Source of the DNA: Solenopsis invicta
Taxonomy: Eukaryota; Arthropoda; Insecta; Hymenoptera; Formicidae
Assembly: GCF_016802725.1 (NCBI RefSeq)
Contig: NC_052665.1
Span: 6,696,001 to 6,760,000 of the forward strand
DNA length: 64,000 nt
Direction of reading: 5' to 3'
The position numbers and the translations under genes were made by a program. Shown here in pieces: positions 48,767-58,860 of the stretch (the stretch's first letter is position 1; every line of letters starts with the position of its first letter). The notes beneath the pieces were generated by a model. It was given only the letters and a program-made list of their open reading frames with translations. It was not told the DNA's origin and did no database searches.

Positions 48767-51301
48767 GAAGAAGTATTTTTTCCCTGGTAGAACAACGCTA
48801 ATGAAGTTCACTGACAAAAGAGATACATGAATTATCCAGTTTTGTTCGCGGCTTCTGTCGCATGAATGAGCCGCGGTATGACAACGTGTGATGCAGCTTT
48901 GATTGCTTCCCGAGCCAACTGAAGCGAATACGGTTATCCTTTGTCCAAAGTCGTGGCGCCACGGACGATGTCACGGGCCTCTCTATCGATAGGTCGGTAT
49001 TTATAGCCGACCCGTATTTCATTTAGCCGAAACTATCGGCGCTTTGTCGGCAGGCTTAATAAAGCCTCCGGTTGCTGATACCTTTGTTTCTACCGCAAGG
49101 CAATGACGCGCTAGAACGATCCTAAGAGCCCACGGACACGGGAACGTGTCGTGATAATCTCATGATTGCCCCCGAGCGGCAATTACATTCTCGACATGAG
49201 ACCATATGGGATCTCAAGATTACGTCTCCATACTGCGGTGCCGACCACGGCACCGCCATGCCACGCTGCGCGTCTGCACACGGCGATGGCGGCGACGCGG
49301 CGCAGTGTTTGTTTGGGGATGGCGTAACATTCCCGCTATTGTTAAACCCACCGTGCCGCCGCACCGTTTGCGTAAAATAACAAGCCTCACTATTCTCGCC
49401 CCGGTAACGAGTCCCAACTTTGCAATAATACGGCGCACGTTAATTCAGCACGTTTCGCCCGCCGCCGCGCCGCAGAAAAGCAAGATCCCTCTATATTATA
49501 CGGGAATTTTTCAATCGTATCGACATCCGCGCACGATAAATAAACAGTGGAGTTTCGAAATAAAGCGAATGGATTTTTATATATCGTTGTATATGGGAAA
49601 TGATTTTAAAAAATTCTCTCAAATCCCCTGGATTTAAAACATTTTGAAATTGCCGTGTGGCAAAATGGGAAAGCGCACGGACAAGATACGAGAAGCAAAC
49701 GGGGGGGAATATATTTCAGGACCGGAGATATTTTGAGTCAGGTATCGGGATGCGCAGTTCGAATAATTCAGTCAACGCATTGTTTTTGCAGTCAATGTTT
49801 TAGAGCGATCGCTAGGTGCGATATCCGGCTTTGAAGGTGTTGGTTCCGGTAACTGCATTCTCGATACGCGCCCGGTATCTACGAACTATGAGCTATAAAA
49901 TTTTATTTCGGTCGTTTTACAGTCATGAGCAATGCAGCCTTTTTCAAACCTCATTTCCAAGGAATCAACATGTATTGCGCACTTTCGCTACGCCGGAAAC
50001 GCCTATCTGTACTATAAATTTCATTTCGCGTCAATATATCGGCGAATTTATGAGTCGCGCTCATTCCCGATGAGCGAGCAAAATCGAATTCCCGTCTATC
50101 GCGAAATCATCGCTTATTATTCAGCAACGTTTACGTACGAGACAATCAAACAAGTTCGTAAATTCCTACAACGATGCGAACGCGAATATCTGCACGTGAA
50201 AAGCAAACTGGACTTGAATTTTCTGCATTTGTAAAATCGTGAAAAAGTACGTACGATACGTTCGGTACACAGCTAGAAGAGTAAATAAAATTAATTTCGT
50301 AGAAATACCGATAATGAGAGAAACGCATGTTAAAATAACTTTAGATGCCGCAAACGTAACAAGGTCGATTGCATAATTTAGCACGGGCGCTCTTTCTCTT
50401 TCTCTCTCTCTCGTCGAGAGAGAAGTCGGAGTTGATGGGTGGAGTGTTGAGCAATCTCGCGAATAAAATCCACGCTCGCGGCCCGTATTTTTATCGCCGT
50501 TAGGGTTGCACGTGTCGCGTTAATTACTCCTTTGATCTTCTCGATTGCAATTAAGACATTAATTGCGGCCGGACACTGATTTCTCGAGCGCCCTTGTGGC
50601 TGGCGGCGCCCGTCTTTACACCCGTTAACGAGGCAACACTTGCCAAAGCGATTTCTTTACCGTCTCGTGTAATTTTGTTTGATCGTCGCTCAGTGATAAA
50701 TGATGCCCTCAGAATTACGAAACTTGCACAAAGAAGAGATGATAATATAAGAAAGAGCGCATAATAAATTAAGATGTATGGACTATTCTATGCAATCTTT
50801 TGACGATTAATATATTAAAGACGTTGATATATAAATCGAGGTCGAGAAACAAAACACTATCTCTATTTCAGGAAACTAGATTGTCGGGAAGTAGAGCGCG
50901 ATCGTCATTGGGAAACGAACAAGGAATCGTAGACAGAATGCGTCCTTGTCGAACAATGGTGAACCCTTTTCCATTCACAAAAAAACCTACATCATGACGT
51001 GGCAGTCCCCGTTTTGCGTTATTAGCGTTATTTCGAGAGGGAATTCTGCTCTAGCACAATACTCCCCTTCAAGGACTATATGAAGAGCAAGTGCGAAGAA
51101 AATACTAGGTAGAAACGGATCTATATAGAAACTAATGAAACACGAAAGCTTCATCTATCAAATAATTCTATTCAAATATTATTTTCGCAGAAATACACAC
51201 AGCACAGAACATTTTAATAATATTGCAGAAACGTTGATTACTGCAATATTACTGAAATATTCTATGTTGTATGGAATCTTTAAAGGCGCGACAAAGAATC
51301 C
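48767..51301. other. Gene-free stretch, CpG-rich, left flank of the foldback element
   Basis: 48800-50740 is CpG-rich with chance frames; a CT/GA tract with a palindromic centre (TCTCTCTCGTCGAGAGAGA) lies at 50391-50428. A small palindrome (ACAGAACATTTTAATAATAT mirrored near 51240-51267) sits 35 bases before the foldback element. Confidence 0.45.
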
Positions 51302-51445
51302 TTAAGCTAGCTCTCCCTCCCGTTGGCGTAAAATTAATTTAAAAATATTTTAAAATTAAGTGCTGATTAGGTAATAATTTGGTGCTAAAGTCCGAACGTG
51401 CTTGAACGTTTGGCAGAAAATTAAAAAAAAATTGGGCGGAGCAGG

Positions 51446-51814
51446 CTTAACATTAAGCTAGAATCCTCTTTAACAAAAAAATAAATATTTATTATATAAA
51501 AAATTAAACAAATACAGTAGATTTAAGTGCCAGTTAGGTGCTTCAAGAAGTAATGAAAATAAATTGAAAATATACATTAGAGAACTTGGAAGTCGGTCGA
51601 GCGGTTGGTTCATAAGAAAGAAGTCATCTTAAAAAATTAAGTGCTCAGGTAAATTTAATACTAAAAAATTCTTTTTTTAATATTATTGAAAAATATCAAG
51701 TCGCCAAATTAGGTGCTTGTTTGGCTAGTATTCGATTTTAAAGATGGCTTATCTCTTGTCAATCAACCGTGCAACCGATATTATTTGTTGAGCAGGAGCT
51801 AGCTTAATGTTAAG
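51446..51814. repeat. Left-arm-only segment bounded by an inverted 16-mer
   Basis: CTTAACATTAAGCTAG (51446-51461) and its exact reverse complement (51799-51814) bound ~370 bases that are absent from the right arm, where CTTAACATTAAGCTAG occurs once near 55869. The segment holds AAATACAGTAGATTTAAGTG and other family 2 words, so it looks like an inverted partial duplication or a nested relative. Confidence 0.6.
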
Positions 51815-52208
51815 TCAACCAATGTTAGCCCCAACCAATTTTTTTGAAATTTTTCTTTAATTTTAAAATTAAAGAAATTTTATAACTCACCGGACCGACG
51901 CGCAGCAGCGGAGTTGTAACACAGCTACATTAACCTGTAAAATGCATTATAAATTCAAATTATAATAAGGTGCAAAATAATTTTTTGTATTTATATTAAT
52001 TTTAAAAAATTGTAATTTTTTAAAAATAAATTATTCAAAACAATTATAATATGGATTATCAAATAGATTTAATATTTTACTTGTAAATTAAATCTGTGAT
52101 ATAATAAAGAAATATTTTTTGTGGAAATGTATTTTTTCTCTTAACTTTTTCCTTTTTGGCGTAGATAATCTTTTAACTTAAAAAAAAGCTAACAAATTAA
52201 TTTCTCTT

Positions 52209-52598
52209 CCCAGATAGCACACAATATTTTTGATAAATATTTATTATTATTTACATTTTATTAGATAAATATTTTATACGTTTATAGATATTTTGTAGAC
52301 AAAAGGAAAGAAATCATAAAATCTTTACTCAAAATATTAAAATATAGACTACATATTTTACATTTATAATAAGTAAAAAGATTTTGAAAATATTTATAAT
52401 ATTATATATATATATATATTTTTAGAAATATTTTTGTACAATATTTATGAAACGATCTTTATTAGCTGTTGAATCTAAGATAGCAAAAATGTTTATAAAA
52501 TAATTTCGTAAATAATTATAAAATATTCAAATAATTATCATAAATACTATATTTTATAGATCTTTATATTTTATATTGTGATTGCGTATTGTCTGGAT
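52209..52598. mobile_element. Nested element in the left arm, CCCAGATAG... ends
   Basis: CCCAGATAGCACACAATATT at the left end faces ATATTGTG...TATTGTCTGGATT at the right end. The interior is AT-rich with ATAAATATTTAT words. The equivalent at 54888-55524 lies at the mirrored position in the other arm. Confidence 0.6.
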
Positions 52599-52701
52599 TA
52601 CTCCAATCCTATTACGACGATGTAAAGGTTAGATTTACCATAGTGATAAAGAAAGAGTGAATAACAAATTCAGATATGTAGGAAACATCGAATGAAATGA
52701 A

Positions 52702-52983
52702 TCATAAATATCTCACCCAAGGGTTGTTCCGCTGTCGCCTGATGCCATCCTGAGGCCGTCTTTTCCTCTCCTTTCCTCTCGTCCCCTCGCCGGTTGCACA
52801 TCCATGGCACTTACCAACACACTGATCATTCGCGAGAATAAGGTTAGCACTCGCGCGTACACTAATTACCGTAACACGACGATTACTCGGCGTTCCACAC
52901 GACACCGATATCACTGGCACTCGATACGACGAAACAATAACGCGGAATGTTTGGATTGTGCGTAGCCACAACTTTTTCGGCAT
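52702..52983 (-). other. Small open frame, left arm of the foldback element
   Basis: A 93-codon minus-strand frame whose product ends with ...DQCVGKCHGCAT and GIRRQRNNPWVRYL. The mirrored frame 54511-54783 has the same residues at the same places. Two indels between the arms add to three bases, so the frame survives. An outward GTAAGT donor-like site (52809-52814) interrupts it. No domain is recognised. Coding is possible but unproven. Confidence 0.2.
52852..52975 (+). repeat. Core unit copy U1 (forward, short)
   Basis: Contains CACTAATTACCGTAACACGA, CGAAACAATAACGCGGAATG and GTGCGTAGCCAC (52958-52969). Sequence after this point is unique up to ~53697. Confidence 0.7.
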
Positions 52984-53697
52984 GCGTAATTTCGCAAAGT
53001 CTAGAGTGATCGAGTGTCTCGTCGAAGAGCGGCAATTTCACTCCAAAATTGCGCGACACTACGCGAGTCAACGCCGATGCCGAAATACGCAACAATCGAT
53101 TCAGAAACACACGATCGAAGCGTGATATTATACCCGCGACCCAAGTCGAAACGTACACACTACTGACGATGAATGAAGATCGACGCACATCGCGCCGTTT
53201 CGTCACACTAATTACTGGAGCCGGTGAAAGCGGGCGAATCCCGCGTTTTCCGCGCCTCCCCCGCGCGAGGGGGTCACTTTCGAGTCCCTGCGGCACACTT
53301 GAACCCAGACGCCACACGCGTCATTCGAGAAACTACGCGGCCGGCGTACGTACATCGCCACGACGAGAATCCTTGACGAAGATCCACGAATTTTTGTCAC
53401 TGCGATTCAAAACGAGGGAAATACCTGCCCGTAATGCGTAACAGTCGGTTCGATACGTCGTGTTCAGATTGGTCAATCGCGGATTAACTTGACTGCCGTC
53501 TGTAATGTGGGTGCGTCGCGTGCGACTTGTGTATGCGTGCACGCAACACCCCACTCTTGGCGCGCTCGCGAGACAGTGACGGCTGCGACGATACACACGC
53601 GGGGCGGCCGGAGTCGTGTCGCGCGAACGACAACATAACCTTGTGTATGTTTACGCGAAAGTAGCGGGTGAGTGACTAGTGGCGTCCGCCTACCGTG
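52976..53697. other. Unique CpG-rich segment of the foldback element
   Basis: This is the only long part of the element not repeated elsewhere in it. Frames at 52883-53317 (minus) and 53049-53441 (plus) overlap and give no recognisable protein. A minus-strand GCAGGTATTT (about 53425) resembles a splice donor, and ACAACATAACCTTG (53630-53643) resembles insect promoter-proximal words. Confidence 0.4.
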
Positions 53698-53998
53698 ATA
53701 TCTTTCTGAGGTTGCGCCATAACCTTTGCCGACTGCTCGCGCGTAGGCTCACTAATTACAACAACACGACGATCACCCGATACTTCGCACGACATCGCGA
53801 TGTCACTGGTATGTACGCGAGGCGACGAAACAATACCGAGGAATGTGCGGATTGTGCGTAGCCACAATTAACTCGTTGTGGCAACCGCGAAACGCCGCGA
53901 AATCTACTTGAACGACGCGACGAACGACCAGCCCCTGGAGCGATGAAAACTCTTCGAAGGCTGCGTAGATAATTAACTGCGCCACCTATCGCGGGACA
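53698..53998 (+). repeat. Core unit copy U2 (forward, long)
   Basis: Ordered landmarks are GCGCCATAACCTTTGCCGAC, CACTAATTACAACAACACGA, GACGAAACAATACC, GTGCGTAGCCAC (53854-53865), ACGCCGCGAAATC and GCGTAGATAATTAACTGCGC. Confidence 0.75.
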
Positions 53999-54039
53999 CC
54001 CTACGTAAAAACAACTGCGTACGCTCACGTCTTAAGACG

Positions 54040-54075
54040 ATCGATAATCGTAATCGATAATCGACTATCGTAATA
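54040..54075. other. Palindromic hinge between U2 and U3
   Basis: Overlapping CGATAATCG and CGACTATCG palindromes (CGATAATCGTAATCGATAAT...) mark the centre around which U2 and U3 are mirrored. Confidence 0.6.
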
Positions 54076-54077
54076 GT

Positions 54078-54340
54078 GTCTCGCGATAAATGGCGTATGA
54101 AATTATCTACGCGATCTTTGAAAAGTTTTCGTTGCTCTCGAATTCGTCGTCCGTCGACCGTCTCGTCGTTCAGGCCTGATTTCGCGGCATTTTGCGGGTG
54201 CCAGAGGAGTCGTGGCTACGCACATTCCGTGTTATTTTCTTCCGTCGCGTCGCGGACCAGTGATATCGTGCCGAGTGATCGTCGCGTTCCGGTATGTGTA
54301 TATACGCGCGGACGGTCGGCAAGGTTATGGCGCCACCTCG
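54078..54340 (-). repeat. Core unit copy U3 (inverted, long)
   Basis: Reverse complement carries GCGCCATAACCTTGCCGACC, GTGCGTAGCCAC (54212-54223), AATGCCGCGAAATCAGGCC and GCGTAGATAATTTCATACGC, in the order seen in U2. Confidence 0.75.
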
Positions 54341-54411
54341 GAAGAACGTCGCGTTCCGGCGGGGGACGCCTCTCGTCTTAGCTCGTAAAGCTCGTTGCGA
54401 TGGAGCGTGAA

Positions 54412-54640
54412 TAAATTATCTGCGCGAAAAGTTACCGTCGCTCTGAAGCTTTCCGTCTTCCGTCGACTGTTGCATCGTTCAGACCAATCTCGCGCCTGCA
54501 GAAAGAATCGTTGCTACGCACAATCCGCACATTCCACTGTACATACAAGTTATTGTTTCGTCGCGTCGCGTACCGTAGTGATATCGATGTCGTGCGCAGT
54601 GATGATCGTCGCGTTGCGGTAATTAGTGTACGCGTGAGTG
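54412..54640 (-). repeat. Core unit copy U4 (inverted)
   Basis: Reverse complement carries CACTAATTACCGCAACGCGA, CGCGACGAAACAATAAC, GTGCGTAGCAAC (54510-54521, one change) and GCGCAGATAATTTATTCACG. It mirrors U1 and extends further than U1. Confidence 0.7.
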
Positions 54641-54783
54641 CAATCCTTATTCTCGCGAGTGATCAGTGTGTTGGTAAGTGCCATGGATGTGCAACGGCGA
54701 GGGAACGAGAGGAAAGGAGAGGAAAGGATGGCCAGGATGGCATCAGGCGACAGCGGAACAACCCTTGGGTGAGATATTTATGA
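54511..54783 (+). other. Small open frame, right arm of the foldback element
   Basis: A 90-codon frame mirrored with 52702-52983. It is similar in its last ~55 residues (DQCVGKCHGCAT, then NNPWVRYL). A GTAAGT donor-like site lies at 54674-54679 and GTGAGA at 54769-54774, both pointing outward. A second, 29-codon frame from ATG 54683 (MDVQ...SGDSGTTLG) also survives in both arms. Confidence 0.2.
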
Positions 54784-54887
54784 CTTATTTCATTTGATGT
54801 TTCCTCGTATCTGAGTTTGTTATTTACTCTTTGTTTAACACTACGGTAAATCTAAACTTTACGTCATCGTAACAGGATTGGAGTAAT

Positions 54888-55524
54888 CCAGTACACAATA
54901 TAAAATATTAAAGATCTATAAAATATAGTATTTATGATGATTATTATAATATTTTATAAATATTTATGAAATTATTTTTATGATCTTAGATTGAACAGCT
55001 TATAAAGATTTATTATAAATATCGTATAAAAATATTTATAAAATGTACACATATAAAATATTATAAATATTAATATCTTTTTATACTTACCATAAATGTA
55101 AAATATGTAGTTTATATGTATTTTAATAACATTTTAATAACAAATTTTGATTTCTTATCTTGTCTTTGTGTATATAAAATATTCATATAATGTATGAAAT
55201 GTGCATAATAATAAATTTTTAGAGGGAAAAAGGGTTAATATAGATGCTAGTAAGCATCAACTATTATCAAATTAATTTTAATTTAATAAAAGTGATATTA
55301 CTAACTCTTATTTGATTATAACCGTGTTATATGATCGAAAGTAACGGCGCGCAGTTTGATTGAGTCTGAGAAAGTATATAAAATCACACGAATATATAAA
55401 AGCACTAAAATCCAGCTAAGACCGAAGAGGCCTTCTTGTTTAGTAACTGTGTTACATGTATCGGTCGAATATCTTTCTATTTTATAATAATAAATATTTA
55501 TCAGAAATATGTGTACTGTCTGGG
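54888..55524. mobile_element. Nested element in the right arm, mirror of 52209-52598
   Basis: Begins CCAGTACACAATATAAAATA and ends ATGTGTACTGTCTGGG, the same ends as the left-arm copy in inverse order. It is ~250 bases longer than the left copy. Confidence 0.6.
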
Positions 55525-56023
55525 AAGAAAAGTTAATTTATTAACTTTTTTTCAAAGTTAAAAAATTATCGATTCAAAAAAAGAAAACATACATTTTCGT
55601 AAAAAATATTTCTTTGTTATATATTATATCATAGATTTAATTTACAAATAAAATATTAAATCTATTTGGTAATTCATATAATTTGCATAATTTATCTTTT
55701 GAAAATTGTAATCTTATTTTGGAAGCTATTATAATTTGGATTTATATGCACTTTACAGATTAATGTAGGCTGTGTTACAACTCCGCTGCTGCGCATCGAT
55801 TCGGTGAGTTATGAAATTTTTTAAATTTTAAAATTAGAAAAAAAATTTTTTAATTGACTGGGATTGACTTAACATTAAGCTAGCCTCCGCCTAATTTTTA
55901 CTTAATTTTCTGCCAAATGGTTCGCGCAGGTAATTTCAAATTTTTGTATCAAATTAGCACCTAATTAGCACTTAATTTTAAAACATTTTAAAATTAGTTT
56001 TGCGCTGGTGGGGACTAGCTTAG

Positions 56024-57234
56024 TAGATATCGAAAAAGGTTTAGCTTCAAAAGTTTACTATCTGAAAATTGATCCAATTTTCTTTGGACCTGCTGCAAAA
56101 CCCGTAAAGAACATGAGCGATGAAAATGAAGCGAGAACAGGAACAGGAATGCCGAAAATTATCGAATGTCTTTTTAAAAACGGATTTTTTGAAATATTTT
56201 AAGACTAATACAAAAATGTAGTCGAGATTACAATAGTTTTAAAATTATTAGCGTTTAATAATCCGTTTTTAAAAGAACGTTCAATAATCATTTGGATTAC
56301 ATTCAGTAGCTTGCGTTTCGTTATACAATGTCCCAAAAATCCAATTTAATACCCAAGTCTAATCTATCAAATAATTCATTTTCGAGATATGTTTTTAGTT
56401 TCTTAGAGCCACATACATTGCGTATCGCGCGTAAAATAAGAGAAATAACCCTTCATAAAAATGTTTTATGAACTTCCAAAGAGCTATCAATTCGAAATTT
56501 TGCCAATCCTTTGGGTATCGAGGAGATGCGATTGCGCGACTTCCTGTGAGAAACTCAGGAAACTCACGTCTCGCTTCCCCGAGATCGTCGGAGATTGAAT
56601 GCGACGTTGGAGGAACGTTTAATTAACCAGTGCTTTGACCCGCGCTCGCTTCGTTAGCTCGGGCGAATTGTCGTTGTCAGCTTGGAGGGAGAGAAGCAAC
56701 CGAGTTTTTTTTTCGTCTTCTTACGGCGCGCGGAGTTTCGCGTCGTTGCCGACCAATTTCTCGATTCCCCAAGACGGCGTCTCGGTGGTAAGAAAACGCG
56801 TCGCGTACCGCATATATATGTATATATATATGTATATTCCGAGAATATGTATACATGCGCGCGACTTCGGTACCTGAAAGCACATTCATGAACTCGAATG
56901 AGCCTGCGAGCGTGAACGTCGAGCTTGTTTATCCGACGCAATATAAAAGCGTACGCGAGGCACCAAACGGCGCCGGTAGTTGTAAACTTCGTAACTACGT
57001 GGCTCCCGGTGGCAGCGGCTCGATTATTTATGTGGAGTGAGAGCTCGTTTGCCCAGCGAAAGAAAGCTTTAAACGCGGCAACAGTTCGGAAAGTTAATAA
57101 CTTCGCGGTGAAAACAGCCGCACGACTGCACGACCGGGATGTATTTTATTTAAAGAGAACGTTTCAACGATGACGAAGCGATTACATAAGTGCAAAAGAA
57201 AAATGCATGGCCTTCATCTCCTCCTCTCCTTTAC
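56024..57234. other. Right flank of the foldback element
   Basis: 56041-56202 is coding-like in one frame (...IEKGLASKVYYLKIDPIFFG...ending FFEIF, stop 56200) and directly abuts the element. No partner is found on its left flank. 56500-57230 is CpG-rich with short TATA/TATG runs near 56808-56840 and overlapping chance frames. Confidence 0.4.
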
Positions 57235-57669
57235 CGGAGATCCCTTCCCATTAACTGGCGTAATTGTGTAAAATAGGTGTAACGTATATAATCGGAATTA
57301 TTTAGCTTTATTTCCGCTAGTATTCGCGCTAAGTATTTCCGCTTGATGGATTCTATTTTTGCAGATTTTCCCGACTTGAGTTCGTACTCCCATTGAATCT
57401 CGGTACCGCTATTGTGAGATTTCTCGATTATCCGTCGCACGGTTGAGATAATCGAGACGATTTCTATAATCCGCTTGCGCAGATTGTGGACGCAAAACGT
57501 CTGCAGTTGCTGCACCATCTCCTCATTTTCCTCAATTCTATTTGCGCCACGAATTACAGCTGCGCATATTGAGAAGACATACCGACGTTGCGTATGTTGT
57601 TGAATTTGACTACGCGACTCGTCTTGACGAGGATGACGCGAGGCAAATTTGTATAGACTTATACGCTCT
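57235..57669 (-). CDS. Probable internal exon of an unrecognised protein-coding gene
   Basis: On the minus strand, CTTACTTCTTTGTTTCAG is a good acceptor ending at 57670, and CTCCG|GTAAAG gives a plausible donor at 57234. The 435 bases between are open in one frame and both boundaries are phase 2, so the exon is symmetric. The ~145-residue product (ERISLYKFASRHP...RLMGRDL-like end QLRQLMGRDLR) is Glu/Lys/Arg/Ile-rich. It has a helical stretch around EENEEMVQQLQTFCVHNLRK and no visible membrane segment. Codon choice looks natural and mixed. Without splicing the frame closes at TAA 57231 and opens at ATG 57723, so an intronless 164-codon gene is the alternative. I do not recognise the family and could not find a partner exon in frame nearby. 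Confidence 0.42.
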
Positions 57670-57725
57670 CTGAAACAAAGAAGTAAGAGCCAGAGCTGCT
57701 TCTTTTTAGAGTAGATGCGCCGCAA

Positions 57726-58155
57726 AATGCGGGGATAGGAAAACTCCTACTAGCTCTCGGCAAGTGAACCGTAAAATTGAGGATTTCTACAATGCTGTAC
57801 CAGCGAGAAGCCTTGTATGAGCTCGTTGCTCACTGGTTCGCCTTTGTTATCGATACACAACGTCGATCAGACTAAAATTTAGCTAGGAAAACCGAGATAT
57901 GCTTCGCAAACGCGGGAAATCGGTCGGGACGTAGAACCACAAACATACAATGGCTATTATGCCAAAATTGTTTGCATGCTAGACATAAGCAAATAAATGC
58001 TATGATCCTTGTACTCTGTATTTGTCAACTTTCACGTATTGTCGTAATTTCAAGAAACGTGAAAGAAGAAAATCAGTCAGAAATAATAATCAGTTTTTAT
58101 TAGGAAAATAATTTAATTTAAATTAATTTGTTACATATACATATCCATAAGAATG
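57726..58155. other. Gene-free stretch
   Basis: Upstream side of the putative exon; balanced composition to 58060, then AT-rich. No in-frame companion exon identified. Confidence 0.4.
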
Positions 58156-58860
58156 TCGAGTAATTTAAGGGAGGACACTACAGTCATGTGTAAAAAAAAA
58201 ATAAATTTTTTTATTTGTTTTGAAAGAGTTACTTTTGAAGAATATATCTCTAAAATTTTAAGGTACATGACAAAATTAGTTTTCATTAAAAAGATATTTA
58301 AATTTAAAACTTTAAACGCGTTTTTTTTTAAATTACTTTTTGATCTAATTGACATGAATTCTCAAATCTACTGAACCAATCGCTTTCAATTATATATTTA
58401 AAAATGTATTGTTTACCGTTTAATCATATAACAGTTTCTAAAATTTTAAACCGTTTTTATTCTGTCGCTTAAAAACGAACAAAATTTTTTCTGAAAATTG
58501 TAGCTGTCAATTTTGGATGACCTCCATTTCATTAAAAATTATTATTTTTAAAACAGCAACGATTAAACGATAGCCACATCATTTAGGATTAAAATGATAC
58601 CAAGATCATTTGTTTCAGATATCTAAAATTGGAATTGTTCTAACCGTGAAGGACGGATTTTAAAAATAATAAATTTTATATTATCTTCATGTTAAATAAA
58701 TATTTTTAACTCATTTTTAAAATATATTGTATAAAATATAAACTTTTCATTCATATTATATTACATGTTTAATGTAAATTATTAACAGCACAATTGCACG
58801 TTGAAGTTAACTTTATTTTGTGATCCGCCACTGTAGCATTTCCCTCTTAATTAATGATGC
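58156..58860. mobile_element. Candidate ~700-bp inverted-repeat element
   Basis: TAATTTAAGGGAGGACACTACAGT at the left end resembles the reverse complement of CACTGTAGCATTTCCCTCTT plus AATTA at the right end, about 18 of 24 positions. The interior is AT-rich with weak internal symmetry. No coding capacity. Confidence 0.35.

Larger units (their letters stand above)
51302..56023. mobile_element. Large foldback element (~4.7 kb) with ~1.5-1.7-kb terminal inverted repeats
   Basis: Outer ends TTAAGCTAG...GGCGTAAAATTAATTT (left) and the mirror ending CTAGCTTAG (right) are inverted copies, and pairing continues inward for over 1.5 kb per arm. Landmarks in mirrored order include GCAGCAGCGGAGTTGTAACA (about 51904 left, 55771 right), TGGATTACTCCAATCC, ATAAATATCTCACCCAAGGG (about 52706 and 54762) and GGCACTTACCAACACACTGA (about 52806 and 54669). 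The arms are AT-rich; 52700-54780 is sharply CpG-rich. No transposase motif is seen, so it is presumably non-autonomous. Its termini match the small MITE at 36052. Target duplication is uncertain: CGACAAAG lies left and CGAAAAAG right at unequal distances. Left-arm extra sequence of ~350 bases accounts for the arm length difference. Confidence 0.88.

Noticed and set aside
49206..49637. 143-codon open frame
   Set aside because: CpG-island frame with competing frames on both strands and no motif.
51302..51310. TTAA at the foldback tip as a piggyBac-type target duplication
   Set aside because: The right tip has TTAG, and the nested relative at 36052 shows an 8-base duplication outside the TTAA, so TTAA is part of the element end.
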